This document shows, piece by piece, positions 1 through 8,139 of a DNA stretch of 64,000 nt. Under the pieces are notes generated by a model, which did no database searches, had not been told where the DNA came from, and saw only the letters and a program-made list of their open reading frames with translations. The stretch lies in the NCBI GenBank assembly GCA_947089855.1, contig CAMUML010000004.1, positions 56,376-120,375 on the forward strand, given 5' to 3'. Position 1 is the stretch's first letter. Each line of letters opens with the position of its first letter. Source of the DNA: an uncultured Eubacterium sp. (GTDB taxonomy: Bacteria; Bacillota; Clostridia; Lachnospirales; Lachnospiraceae). The position numbers were made by a program, and so were the translations under genes.

Positions 1-31
1 CCTCTTTTTCCTTCCAATAGCCTAGCTGTTT

Positions 32-520
32 TTATGGATGTATCATTTCTTCCCCATCTTCGTCATACAGCGTAAAAAACTTCGTATCCAGCTCCGGGTA
101 AGAACGCTTGAGGGAGATCGGCTTGCCGCTGTTGTTCAAAAAACAGTGCTCACTTTCTGCTAGCGCCCTTAACTCGCCGGTTTCCTTATCCGTAATACGG
201 TAGACAATCTTCATCTTTACGCCGTTATAATCGATCATGCGCGCTTCGATCACAACCGTATCACGGAAATGCACCATGCTTTTGTATTCGCATTTAATCG
301 AAAGCACCGGGCTGATAATTTCCATATCTTCCATTGCTTTATAGCTAAACCCCATCTGGTCCATCAGGTCCATACGCGCCTCTTCCATCCACCGGATGTA
401 ATTGGTATGGTGGATAATACCCATCTGGTCCGTCTCATAATACTGCGCGGTACGCTCATAAGGGTGGATCTTTATTTTTTCTCCTGTATATGGTTTAATC
501 CTTGTATCTTTTACTGACAT
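32..520 (-). CDS. Acyl-CoA thioesterase, YbgC/FadM hotdog family
   Basis: A 162-residue single-domain hotdog protein that probably hydrolyses acyl-CoA (or acyl-ACP) thioesters in the cytoplasm. Near the N-terminus D31, G34, H38 and Y41 form the YbgC-type active-site pattern D-x2-G-x3-H-x2-Y, with Asp31 as the expected catalytic residue; the length is slightly over the usual 130-150. A good ribosome site (GGAAGGTG) precedes the ATG, and a promoter lies just upstream, so the gene is probably monocistronic. The substrate cannot be read from the sequence. The family call is firm; the physiological role is not. Confidence 0.85.
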   Translation of the reverse strand: MSVKDTRIKPYTGEKIKIHPYERTAQYYETDQMGIIHHTNYIRWMEEARMDLMDQMGFSYKAMEDMEIISPVLSIKCEYKSMVHFRDTVVIEARMIDYNGVKMKIVYRITDKETGELRALAESEHCFLNNSGKPISLKRSYPELDTKFFTLYDEDGEEMIHP

Positions 521-553
521 ATAATCACCTTCCTGTTCTTATGCACTCTTTTT

Positions 554-582
554 ATTATGCCACAGGGTATGTGTAATTTCAA
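554..582 (-). promoter_or_regulatory. Sigma-A-type promoter of the thioesterase gene
   Basis: On the minus strand TTGAAA and CATAAT are separated by 17 bp and lie about 35 bp upstream of the thioesterase start codon. The spacing is ideal and both boxes are close to consensus. Confidence 0.55.
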
Positions 583-604
583 GATGGTATCCTTTTCAAA
601 TTTT

Positions 605-795
605 GGGCTTTTGTTACTATTCACAGCCAATTTGCTCTTGACAAACATTCTAAGTTATGAGGCTGTAAATAGTAACATTCGCAGGCTCATGAAAAGAATT
701 TGCCTTGCAAATTGGAGCCTGCTCACTCCTGAATCAGCTTGGCAGCCGCCTGAACAGCGGGGTGTTCAGGTGGCTGTGAATAGTAACGGGCTTTT
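605..795. mobile_element. Miniature inverted-repeat element, copy 1 (175 bp plus 8-bp target duplication)
   Basis: The element proper is 613-787. It begins GTTACTATTCACAGCC and ends with the exact reverse complement of these 16 bases. The 8-mer GGGCTTTT flanks it on both sides (605-612, 788-795), as expected of a target-site duplication. Inside are a second inverted end (GGCTGTAAATAGTAAC, 661-676), hairpin 1 (681-688 paired with 715-722, inner stem 697-702/708-713) and hairpin 2 (749-756 paired with 763-770). It encodes no plausible protein. The right duplication ends 1 bp from the gatD stop codon. Related copies lie at 30430-30492 and 63814-63957. An 8-bp duplication would fit DDE transposases such as IS66, IS256 or ISL3 acting in trans, but none is encoded here. 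Confidence 0.85.
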
Positions 796-796
796 C

Positions 797-1522
797 TTAA
801 TTTTTGAAGCGTTCTACAATATACGTATTCCCAAGGCGCTCCAGCTCGTCCTCCAGCGGTTCCAACGTAATCTCCCCGCCGTATTTGCGCTTCAGCGCAC
901 GGGTAAGCAGCTTATCGCATACAGCAGGGTTTTTTGGCAAAAGCGGCCCATGTAGGTATGTTGCAACTACATTTTTGTAAAGGACCCCTTCGCTGCCGGA
1001 TTTTCCATCGTTCCCGTGGCCATAACGCACCGTCCCGAGCGGTTTGTGCTGCCCGATATAAGTACGCCCCCCGTGGTTTTCAAACCCCACAACCGGCGCC
1101 TTGCATAAGGGGCTGTCTAGGATAATATTGCCAACCAGGCGTTGCGGCTCCCATTCCGTGTGGATGTCCAGGATACCAAGCCCTTCGATCATAGCCTTGT
1201 CTGTCCGGTAATAATTCCCAAGCAGCTGGTAGCCGCCGCAGACAGCCAACAACACGCCGCCGTCCTCGGCCCACTGCTTGAAATCTTTTCCTACTTCTTT
1301 TAGGTACTTGCAGGCCAACGCCTGTTCCCGGTCGGAGCCTCCGCCCAGCAGCACAATGTCAAGCCCTGAAAAATCCACCGTACTGCCGCTTGGAAATGGA
1401 ACTGCCTCTGCTTCCATGCCGCGCCACTCCAGGCGCTTTAACATACAGCGGATGTTTCCGCGGTCGCCATACAAATTAAGTAGATCTGGATATAAATGCC
1501 CGATTGTGAGTTTCATTTCCAT
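797..1522 (-). CDS. gatD: Lipid II isoglutaminyl synthase, glutaminase subunit GatD
   Basis: A 241-residue class I glutamine amidotransferase of the CobB/CobQ type. GatD supplies ammonia to MurT, and the complex amidates the D-Glu of lipid II to D-isoglutamine at the inner membrane face. Visible are the nucleophile Cys95 in AVCGGYQLLG and the catalytic His191 in TYLHGPLL; ENHGGRTY is a conserved family motif. The start has AAAGGA 4 bp upstream; an in-frame ATG two codons on is possible. The gene overlaps the end of murT by 47 bp, so translation is probably coupled. A small mobile element sits just beyond its stop codon. Confidence 0.93.
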   Translation of the reverse strand: MEMKLTIGHLYPDLLNLYGDRGNIRCMLKRLEWRGMEAEAVPFPSGSTVDFSGLDIVLLGGGSDREQALACKYLKEVGKDFKQWAEDGGVLLAVCGGYQLLGNYYRTDKAMIEGLGILDIHTEWEPQRLVGNIILDSPLCKAPVVGFENHGGRTYIGQHKPLGTVRYGHGNDGKSGSEGVLYKNVVATYLHGPLLPKNPAVCDKLLTRALKRKYGGEITLEPLEDELERLGNTYIVERFKN

Positions 1523-2861
1523 GCGTTCCTTTCTCTAATTCTGTCAACATACGGTTCATCCGGTACAGGCCGGAATAATTTACAATCACATATATATTTT
1601 TTGTCCCTTCGGCTGCAATCTTCTCAATCGCCCCGCGCATATCCTCTGTCGCCGTACATGGGATGCCGTCGTATTTTAAGCGCAGCCCCATATCATACCG
1701 CCTTGTCCCGGCCACCAAGATCTGTGCGGCGTTTGCATCCCCAAGGAACTGGAAATCCACATCCCACAGCCAGGAAATATCTTTGCCGTCCTGCGCCGTA
1801 TCGTTGATCTGGATAATCACGTCTTTCGGTTCCTCATCGTTTTGCACAAGCGAGATCTTCTGCTGGAACCCAATTGGGTTTTTCGCCAGGTGGAGCTGGA
1901 TCCGTGCCCCGTTGACCATAAAAATGCTTTCCCGGTTATTGCCATAGTCAAACCGTTCCACGGCCACTGCAAACTGCCTGGCAGCACCAGCCGTCGAAAG
2001 CGCCGCAAACGCCGCCAGCGTATTGTATACATTGTACGTAGAGCGTGCCTTGGTGTTTACGCGTACCCCATCCACCGTAAAAGAATACGTCCCGTCCTGG
2101 CAGGCAATATTGGACGCATCATAATCTGGTTCCGGCCGCGCCGCCCCGCATTTTGGGCAATGCCAGATGCCAAGCTGCCCGTAATGGAAAAAATCATACG
2201 AAAGTTTCGTCCCGCACTCCCGGCAAAAAATGCTTTCCCGGCTCCCGGCACGTGCGCTTCCAGTAAAAATCCGTTCGCTTATGCCAAACGTCACCACCGG
2301 GTTTGGGCATTCATTTGCCAATGTATATGATATGACATCATCGCTGTTTAATATCAGCACCGCATCCGGTACACTGGACACCGCATCCCGTATTTTTGCA
2401 CGTACAATATCCACTTCGCCGTAACGGTCTAACTGGTCGCGCGAAAGGTTCGTCAATACAATGCAATCCGGCTTTAACTGCGGCAGCACCTTGACCGAGG
2501 CATTTTCATCCACTTCAATACAGGCATACTCCGCATGGAGCCTGCCCAGCCCGTCGGCTGCAAGGGCAAACGCCGAAGTAATGCCGTTTAACATATTTGC
2601 ACCCGTACGGTTGATGATTACATGCTTCCCCCCGCTAGCCAGCACATGATTGATAATACTGTTCGTAGTTGTTTTTCCATTTGTCCCCATGACCGCAATG
2701 GTCTTTTTCTTCACCATGCCGGACATGGCCGTTAATATCCCCGGATCGATCCGCTGCGCCACATACCCCGGCAGCGTCGCCCCGTCCCCTTTGTGCATTT
2801 TCCTTATCAGCGTACTGACAAGCTTTGCGGCATATATTGCCAGTCTGGTCCTTAACTTCAT
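1476..2861 (-). CDS. murT: Lipid II isoglutaminyl synthase, Mur ligase-like subunit MurT
   Basis: A 461-residue Mur-ligase-fold protein, the ATP-using partner of GatD. The P-loop GTNGKTTT is at residues 59-66, and four cysteines in two CxxC pairs (about 213, 216, 235, 238) form the zinc-ribbon insertion typical of MurT. The C-terminal DUF1727 region follows. I chose the ATG with GAGG 6 bp upstream rather than the GTG four codons earlier, which has no ribosome site. It is first in a two-gene operon with gatD. MurT/GatD amidation is known in Gram-positives to affect peptidoglycan cross-linking and lysozyme and beta-lactam sensitivity. Confidence 0.93.
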   Translation of the reverse strand: MKLRTRLAIYAAKLVSTLIRKMHKGDGATLPGYVAQRIDPGILTAMSGMVKKKTIAVMGTNGKTTTNSIINHVLASGGKHVIINRTGANMLNGITSAFALAADGLGRLHAEYACIEVDENASVKVLPQLKPDCIVLTNLSRDQLDRYGEVDIVRAKIRDAVSSVPDAVLILNSDDVISYTLANECPNPVVTFGISERIFTGSARAGSRESIFCRECGTKLSYDFFHYGQLGIWHCPKCGAARPEPDYDASNIACQDGTYSFTVDGVRVNTKARSTYNVYNTLAAFAALSTAGAARQFAVAVERFDYGNNRESIFMVNGARIQLHLAKNPIGFQQKISLVQNDEEPKDVIIQINDTAQDGKDISWLWDVDFQFLGDANAAQILVAGTRRYDMGLRLKYDGIPCTATEDMRGAIEKIAAEGTKNIYVIVNYSGLYRMNRMLTELEKGTHGNETHNRAFISRST

Positions 2862-3175
2862 TATGCACCTCACATTCTTTTGTCCTAAATCCTACTGGAA
2901 ACCTGCCTTCCTGCCCCCTGCCATCCACAGGGCTAGTGTAAACAGTACTAGCCTATGAAGAGGCTTCTGCAAAACTTCCAAAAACTTCATGTTCTTTGGC
3001 CTGTTTTTCAGTTTATCTTATATTATAGCCTTAAAGGACATCAAATCTGCAAAAAAAACAAATATCCAGCATTTTTCTCTATCACCAATATAATTTACCA
3101 CGAAAATGGTATTTTTCCAAGCCATACTTTTCTATTCCATATAATGTTGCTATTCACGGCCCAGCACTTTTCCTG
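2862..3175. other. Divergent intergenic region between murT and the glycosyltransferase operon
   Basis: No gene is seen. There is a short hairpin (GGCTAGT at 2931-2937 with ACTAGCC at 2947-2953) upstream of murT, a TATAAT on the minus strand (3022-3027) that could serve murT though no good -35 box matches it, and a solo sequence GTTGCTATTCACGGCC at 3146-3161 that resembles one end of the small mobile element family without a partner end or target duplication. Confidence 0.5.
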
Positions 3176-3204
3176 TTGACTACACGCCCTACCCATTTTA
3201 TAAT
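3176..3204 (+). promoter_or_regulatory. Strong sigma-A-type promoter of the glycosyltransferase operon
   Basis: TTGACT, 17 bp, TATAAT on the plus strand, about 64 bp before the first glycosyltransferase start codon. This near-consensus promoter is the only obvious entry point for the three-gene plus-strand unit. Confidence 0.75.
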
Positions 3205-3267
3205 GGATACATATACTTTCATTGCAAAATTATTTCCAAACAGTTCCGAAACTGGAAAGGGTACGAC

Positions 3268-4071
3268 ATGTTTAGTGTAGTGATCCCTGCCTATAATTGC
3301 GGGTTAACGATAAAGCGGGTATTGGATTCCGTAGAAAACCAGACACGCTTTGACCTGATAGAAGAAATCATTGTGGTAAATGACGGTTCGACGGACAAAA
3401 CGGACCAGGCTGTTACGGAATATATCCACACCCATCCACATATGCCATTTAAATACTTAAAACACAAACACCGCGGCGTTTCCTATACAAGAAACAAAGG
3501 GATCCGCGCTGCATGCGCTGAATGGATTGCTTTACTGGATGCGGACGACCTATGGATGGCGCAAAAACTGGAACGCCAGGCACAAGTTTTGAAAAAATAT
3601 CCCCATATTTGTTTTTTAGGGGCGCAGGCGCCATTGAAGCTTTTTTTCCGCGAACTTCATGGATTATGTAAACTAACCGCACATGATATTTGCATCCGCA
3701 GCTGCCCGCCGACTCCATCCGTCGTTTTTCAAAAAACAGCAGGCGAAAAACTTGGTTTGTTTAACGAATGCCGGCAATACGGGGAAGACGGACAGTTTTT
3801 CCAACGTTTTCTACTGTATGACAGCTATTATATCCTAGCTGAAAATTTAGTCCAGCTTTCGATCCAAAAAAAATATTTTGGGGAAAGCGGGCTCACTTCC
3901 AATTTCAAAAAATGCAGGGAAGGCAGGGATCTAAATATCAGGGATTTGTATCAAATGGGGCTGATCAGCAAATTTTATATGGGTTTCATGCTGTTGTTCA
4001 GCAGGATAAAATATTACAGAAGGCGGTTGATCTATTTTGGAAACAAATGTGCGGCAAAGGCAGAAAAATGA
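3268..4071 (+). CDS. Family 2 glycosyltransferase
   Basis: A 267-residue GT-A fold enzyme that transfers a sugar from a nucleotide donor, probably for a surface glycan. The N-terminus FSVVIPAYNCG, VNDGS (37-41) for nucleotide binding, DADD (91-94) as the metal-binding DxD equivalent, and YGEDGQFFQRF further on as the acceptor-side/catalytic region are all typical of GT2. The C-terminus is basic and may touch the membrane. GGAAAGG lies 7 bp before the ATG. Its last codon overlaps the next start (ATGA). Donor and acceptor are unknown. Confidence 0.88.
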   Translation: MFSVVIPAYNCGLTIKRVLDSVENQTRFDLIEEIIVVNDGSTDKTDQAVTEYIHTHPHMPFKYLKHKHRGVSYTRNKGIRAACAEWIALLDADDLWMAQKLERQAQVLKKYPHICFLGAQAPLKLFFRELHGLCKLTAHDICIRSCPPTPSVVFQKTAGEKLGLFNECRQYGEDGQFFQRFLLYDSYYILAENLVQLSIQKKYFGESGLTSNFKKCREGRDLNIRDLYQMGLISKFYMGFMLLFSRIKYYRRRLIYFGNKCAAKAEK

Positions 4072-5030
4072 AATACGACCTGATCATACCAATTTATAAT
4101 ATCGAACAAGAACTTGGCCGGTGTTTAGACAGTATCCTTTTGCAGACTTACCGTAATTTCCGTGCCATTTTAGTAGACGACGGTTCAACGGACGGCAGTT
4201 CCCTGGCCGCCCAAGCGTATGCCAACCGGGACCCACGCTTTGAATATTTCCGGAAAAAACATGGAGGGCTCTCAGACGCCAGAAATTTCGGTATCACAAA
4301 GGCCGCTTGCGAATATCTGCTTTTTATCGATGGGGATGATTTTATTGAGGCAGATACCCTAGAAACCATCGATTCCGAAATTACCCGGATGCCAGTCGAT
4401 GTCCTGGAATTTAATGGATGGTTTGAGGAAAATGGCAAAAAATCCAAACGCATAAACAACTGTTATATTGACGCTGGAACCGTAAAAAACGGCAAAGATT
4501 TTATACTGGATAACCTAATGTCCGGCTACCTTGTGGCACCCGTCTGGCTAAAAGCCGTCCGCAGCAGCCTGATACTGCGGCAGAACCATTTCTTTGCCAA
4601 CGGCATGCTCCATGAAGATGAATTATGGACGCCAAAGCTATACTTTCTGGCAGATACCGCAAAATACATTGACAAATGCTTGTACCATTATGTCCAGCGG
4701 GAAGGCTCTATCATGCACCTGGCCGACAAAGCCGTCAATGCGGTGCATGCAAAACAGATCTTTTACCAGTTGGAAGCCTATTATAAAAGCCTTCCTATCA
4801 CAAGGCAGGAACGTAACATCCTGACAAGCTACCTGTCCAGGCAGATGGTTGACGCCTGCCAGACATCCCAAAAAGAAGGCATGTCCTTGCAGGACAAAAA
4901 GTTTATGATCCGCAATGCCAAAGATCTAAAAAGCATCGGAAAAATGCTTTTGTTTTTTGCGGCGTCCGGGCAATATGAGAAACTAAGCACACTAGCCAAA
5001 CGGCTCTTTTACAACAAAAAAAGCGGATAG
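4068..5030 (+). CDS. Family 2 glycosyltransferase
   Basis: A 320-residue GT2 enzyme. MKYDLIIPIYN opens the fold, VDDGSTD (36-42) and DGDD (88-91) are the nucleotide and metal sites, and LHEDELW (about 183-189) resembles the ED motif of the acceptor side. The start overlaps the previous stop by 4 bp (ATGA), which argues for translational coupling; an upstream in-frame extension was rejected because it lies wholly inside the previous gene. It resembles the WaaV/CpsI-like enzymes of capsule and teichoic acid clusters. Specificity is unknown. Confidence 0.88.
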   Translation: MKYDLIIPIYNIEQELGRCLDSILLQTYRNFRAILVDDGSTDGSSLAAQAYANRDPRFEYFRKKHGGLSDARNFGITKAACEYLLFIDGDDFIEADTLETIDSEITRMPVDVLEFNGWFEENGKKSKRINNCYIDAGTVKNGKDFILDNLMSGYLVAPVWLKAVRSSLILRQNHFFANGMLHEDELWTPKLYFLADTAKYIDKCLYHYVQREGSIMHLADKAVNAVHAKQIFYQLEAYYKSLPITRQERNILTSYLSRQMVDACQTSQKEGMSLQDKKFMIRNAKDLKSIGKMLLFFAASGQYEKLSTLAKRLFYNKKSG

Positions 5031-5073
5031 AGCACTAAGCACTAGTACCGCATTACAAGGATGAGGTTTGTAT

Positions 5074-5808
5074 ATGATCCCTAAGAAAATCCACTACTTC
5101 TGGGTTGGCCCTACAAAAATTCCAGATAAAAACAGGGCCTGCATCGAAAGCTGGAAAAAATTTTGTCCAGATTATGATATTATCGAATGGAATGAATCAA
5201 ATTATGACATTGCCAAATGTGCGTATATGAAGCAGGCGTATGATTCAAAAATGTGGGGGTTTGTCCCGGATTATGCCAGGCTGGACATCATATACCAGGA
5301 AGGCGGCATTTATCTAGATACCGATGTTGAGCTTATCCGCAGCCTAGACGGTTTGCTGCACTGCAAAGCTTTTATGGGCTTTGAAAACCGTAAGTCCGTT
5401 GCGCTAGGATTAGGGTTTGGCGCTGAAAAAGGGAATGTTTTCATAAAGCAGATGCGCGACGAGTATGACGGACGGGCATTTAGCTTGACTGCTTCGCCTG
5501 TGTATTCGACTGAATTTTTAAAAACATACGGGCTGCGTACCAATGGCAGGCGGCAGCGCATCCATAATATAGATATATTTCCTGCTGAATATTTTGCACC
5601 CCTTTGCTACTTGGACCGCCGATTAAAAATTACGAAAAATACCTTCAGCATCCACTGGTACCATGCATCCTGGCATACTCCGGAGCAAAGAAGGCAAGCC
5701 AGGCAAACCCAGAGGATAAACCGGATTTTTGGGATACCTATAGGACGGCTCGTAAATAAAGGGCTGCGCGTCATAAGGAAAGCCAATGGAAAGGGCTGCA
5801 GAAAATAA
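5074..5808 (+). CDS. Glycosyltransferase with DXD sugar-binding region (GT32-like)
   Basis: A 244-residue enzyme of the Gly_transf_sug (OCH1-like) group seen in capsule clusters. MIPKKIHYFWVG at the N-terminus and GGIYLDTDVE (78-87, metal-binding DTD at 82-84) are diagnostic. I start at the ATG with GAGG 7 bp upstream; a TTG two codons earlier is less likely. It follows the two GT2 genes at a 43-bp gap and is probably co-transcribed. Together the three could decorate one surface oligosaccharide, but no flippase, polymerase or priming enzyme is adjacent, so the acceptor must be made elsewhere. Confidence 0.85.
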   Translation: MIPKKIHYFWVGPTKIPDKNRACIESWKKFCPDYDIIEWNESNYDIAKCAYMKQAYDSKMWGFVPDYARLDIIYQEGGIYLDTDVELIRSLDGLLHCKAFMGFENRKSVALGLGFGAEKGNVFIKQMRDEYDGRAFSLTASPVYSTEFLKTYGLRTNGRRQRIHNIDIFPAEYFAPLCYLDRRLKITKNTFSIHWYHASWHTPEQRRQARQTQRINRIFGIPIGRLVNKGLRVIRKANGKGCRK

Positions 5809-5811
5809 ATA

Positions 5812-5852
5812 GGGCGGGTATTGCCGCCAGAGGCGGCAGGCAGCCCCTTTTC
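5812..5852 (+). terminator. Probable terminator of the glycosyltransferase operon
   Basis: A perfect 7-bp stem TGCCGCC/GGCGGCA with an AGA loop (5822-5838) is extended by GGGC/GCCC and followed by CTTTTC. The T-run is short, so the strength is uncertain. Confidence 0.5.
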
Positions 5853-5886
5853 TGGCTTTTCAATGGCCGTGAAGCGCCATCCCCTC

Positions 5887-6354
5887 TTATGCATCTAACG
5901 CATGCCCGTTGATATATTCTTCCATAATCCCTGCTGCGGAAGCTGCGATCTTAGGGCAAGGCCGCTTCCTATAGTACTCTTTTGTCCGTTCACTCGGTAT
6001 TGGACGGGCATCCTTGCCTTCCAATCCTAATAATTCCTTGCAGACAATGGAACCGTGCTGCTCTTTGAACTTGGCAGCCAGTTCTTGGATCCTGGCATAA
6101 TGTTCCTGCTTGCCATGTACGTCTTTAGGGCCGTCATACCCATACAAGGCGCCTGCGACAAAAAACATCCCGCTGACCGAACCGCAAACTTCGCGCATCC
6201 GGCCCATGCCTCCGCCGAAAGACGATACCATTTTTAGCAGTTTGGTTTTGTCAATGCCGATTTCGTCGCAAAATGCGAGTGCGACAGCCTGTGAACAATT
6301 ATAGCCTTCGCGGAAGAAGGCTTCTGCTAATTCTGCTTTGCTTTTGGTTTCCAT
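5887..6354 (-). CDS. C_GCAxxG_C_C family protein
   Basis: A 155-residue member of a redox-type family of unknown function common in Clostridia. The spaced cysteines Cys20 (in EGYNCSQAV), Cys57 (in REVCGSVSG), Cys105 and Cys133 and the glycine-rich GGGMG region fit the family pattern and suggest a metal or redox centre. No signal peptide is present, so it is cytoplasmic. A ribosome site (AGGAGGAA) precedes the ATG. It is separated from its neighbours and is probably transcribed alone. Function is not known. Confidence 0.85.
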   Translation of the reverse strand: METKSKAELAEAFFREGYNCSQAVALAFCDEIGIDKTKLLKMVSSFGGGMGRMREVCGSVSGMFFVAGALYGYDGPKDVHGKQEHYARIQELAAKFKEQHGSIVCKELLGLEGKDARPIPSERTKEYYRKRPCPKIAASAAGIMEEYINGHALDA

Positions 6355-6525
6355 TTAAAATTCCTCCTTTTGGGTGTGGTTGCCGCCTGACGGCTGGCTT
6401 CCAAAAGTAGCTTATATCTGTGTATTTTCAACCTTAATGTTAAGAATAGGTGTACTATAGCTATAGCATGAATAGGACAGTTTGTCAAATATAAAACATG
6501 CAAATTATGTCCGCTTTGCGGTACG

Positions 6526-7134
6526 TCAGTCCGCAAGTATATTATCAAATACAAACTTAATATCTTCTATTTCTTTTTCCATTCTCAGATATTCCTTTTC
6601 CTGCCCTGTATTTTCAGGATTCCACTGTACATCACTTGGATAATACAGGATATACGTTTTATCGCTGGTAGAAAACAGATAGCGGTATCCGGTAAAATCA
6701 TATCCTTTTTCTACAAATTGTTCCGGCGTCATTGATTCCCTGTGGCAGACAATAGAAAACAGGATGCCGCCGTTGAATGCTGTCTCTGTGCCAAAGCCTT
6801 CTCTGACTTGTGGGTGATAAATAATATAATTTTGGCCATTTTTTTCTACGGAATATTTTCCCTTCCAATCATCGGGCAGGATCAGGGTAAGGTTGATTTC
6901 TTCCAAGCTTACCGTTTCCTGCTCTACCGGTACTTCAACCACTATTTCACGGGCAAATGCAACCGCGCCCGCCCGAAAGCTGCAAGCCATAAGCACAAAG
7001 GCTGCGGCCGCAGTGAGAAAACGCCTCATTGTTTGATGGTGGTGCTGCCGCCTGTAATTTGGGATTTTTTCTGCCTGTTCAACAAGCCGGCCATCAATGT
7101 TGCCAATACGTTCGGAGAGCTGTTTACTATTCAT
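6526..7134 (-). CDS. Membrane-anchored protein, probable anti-sigma factor
   Basis: A 202-residue protein with a short polar N-terminus (1-36), one membrane segment (about 38-60) and an outside domain of about 140 residues. It overlaps the sigma factor gene by 4 bp (ATGA), the usual layout of an anti-sigma factor that holds its sigma partner at the membrane until an outside signal arrives. No named domain is recognised; the assignment rests on topology and context. It lacks a visible zinc-binding anti-sigma motif (HxxxCxxC). Confidence 0.6.
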   Translation of the reverse strand: MNSKQLSERIGNIDGRLVEQAEKIPNYRRQHHHQTMRRFLTAAAAFVLMACSFRAGAVAFAREIVVEVPVEQETVSLEEINLTLILPDDWKGKYSVEKNGQNYIIYHPQVREGFGTETAFNGGILFSIVCHRESMTPEQFVEKGYDFTGYRYLFSTSDKTYILYYPSDVQWNPENTGQEKEYLRMEKEIEDIKFVFDNILAD

Positions 7135-7688
7135 ACTTTTATACCCTCACTTTCTAAATATTTTCTTAACTTACGGCGCATTTCATATAACATAGATTTT
7201 ACCTTGCTCCGGCTAAAGCCTGTATATTTACAGATCGTATCGATGGAATCAAAATACCAGTACCGCCGTATAAATACATTTCGTTTTTCTTCCTCCAGCC
7301 GCCAAAGGAACTTATCAATCGCATTTTCTATATACTTTTTTTCGACTTCCGATTCTACGCTGTCTGTTCCAGATACGCAGTCACCTAATTCCTCGAAAGA
7401 CATGACTGCGGACGGGTTTCTTTTTGCGGCGGAAATATATTCATATTTCTTCAAAGCCAAATTCCTGGCAATCCTGCTTATAAATACGGATAACCTGTTT
7501 GGATGTTTATCCGGGATTGCATTCCAAACTGCAAGGTAAGTATCATTGATACATTCTTCCCTGTCTTGGTAGTTTGAGAGAATATTGTTTGCAATGTGAT
7601 TACAAAGCCCGCCATATTTTGAAGATGTTTCTGAAATCGCGCTTTCATCCCTTTCCCAGTAAAGGCTGATGATCATTTCGTCATCCAT
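7131..7688 (-). CDS. RNA polymerase sigma-70 family (ECF-type) factor
   Basis: A 185-residue sigma factor. The region around ECINDTYLAVWNAIPDK is a recognisable region 2 (DNA melting and -10 contact), and FLWRLEEEKRNVFIRRYWY...KYTGFSRSKVKSMLYEMRRKL is region 4 with its helix-turn-helix. It would redirect RNA polymerase to a small regulon under the control of the membrane protein encoded downstream. AGGAGGTG lies about 9 bp before the ATG. The regulon and the signal are unknown; no autoregulated promoter motif was identified with certainty. Confidence 0.88.
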   Translation of the reverse strand: MDDEMIISLYWERDESAISETSSKYGGLCNHIANNILSNYQDREECINDTYLAVWNAIPDKHPNRLSVFISRIARNLALKKYEYISAAKRNPSAVMSFEELGDCVSGTDSVESEVEKKYIENAIDKFLWRLEEEKRNVFIRRYWYFDSIDTICKYTGFSRSKVKSMLYEMRRKLRKYLESEGIKV

Positions 7689-7954
7689 ATTATGTATTCA
7701 CCTCCTATGGTCATTTTGCTGGTAAACAACCTCCACTATACTAATAAGTACGGATTTTATTGTTTTGGTTGTAAGTAAATACAAAAAATATCCTTTTCAC
7801 ATTGACCTAGCGCTTATTTCTGCTTCTTTCCTGTACATTGGCATTACGAGAGGGCACAAAGCAACGGAAATAGCATAACATTCTTTGAACCTCATCGGTT
7901 GACATGAGTTCTTTGCCACATTGTCAAGTGGCGAATCCAAATTATATAACACAC
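7689..7954. other. Intergenic region upstream of the sigma factor gene
   Basis: No gene is seen. It holds the sigma gene ribosome site (7701-7706, complement), a TATAGT that could be its -10 box, and the left arm of an inverted repeat (ATTGTCAAGTG at 7920-7930) whose right arm lies at 7952-7962 across the next promoter. Confidence 0.5.
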
Positions 7955-7983
7955 TTGACAATAGGGGGTATGTCACATATTAT
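7920..7983 (+). promoter_or_regulatory. Promoter with flanking inverted repeat, upstream of a HigB/RelE-like relic
   Basis: TTGACA (7955-7960), 17 bp, TATTAT (7978-7983) on the plus strand. A perfect 11-bp inverted repeat (7920-7930 and 7952-7962) overlaps the -35 box, as autoregulatory operators of type II toxin-antitoxin loci often do. The downstream toxin is broken, so the promoter may have no current role. Confidence 0.5.
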
Positions 7984-8004
7984 AAATACAGAAAGGAACC
8001 CCTT

Positions 8005-8106
8005 ATGTTTGACATTGACTTTTATAGAACAGAATCTGGAGAATGTCCAACAGAAGATATAGATATTTTAAAATCACCTAATTTTAACTACCATATTATA
8101 CAATAG
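8005..8106 (+). pseudogene. Truncated HigB/RelE-like (Gp49 family) toxin
   Basis: A 33-codon reading frame starting MFDIDFYRTESGECPTED matches the first strand and turn of phage-derived Gp49/HigB mRNA interferases, which normally run to about 100-120 residues. After CPTED the frame departs from the family and soon stops. AAAGGA 9 bp before the ATG and a good promoter upstream show it was once a gene. No antitoxin (HigA) gene follows. The match is short, so the identification is moderate. Confidence 0.45.
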
Positions 8107-8139
8107 CTAAACCGATTATTGATGATTCACAAAATTTGT

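Noticed and set aside
557-955. A 132-codon plus-strand open frame across the element at 613-787 and the end of gatD
   Set aside because: It runs through the mobile element and antisense to gatD, has no good ribosome site, and its sequence is a by-product of the inverted repeats.
3912-4067. Upstream 52-residue extension of the second glycosyltransferase
   Set aside because: It lies wholly within the first glycosyltransferase in another frame; the ATGA overlap at 4068 gives a proper GT2 N-terminus.
6327-6554. Minus-strand open frame of 75 codons upstream of the C_GCAxxG gene
   Set aside because: It overlaps the starts and ends of two better genes, has no ribosome site, and its composition is not protein-like.
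7921-8004. N-terminal extension of the HigB-like frame to 61 residues
   Set aside because: The extension covers the promoter and inverted repeat, and the ribosome site and homology begin at the internal ATG at 8005.
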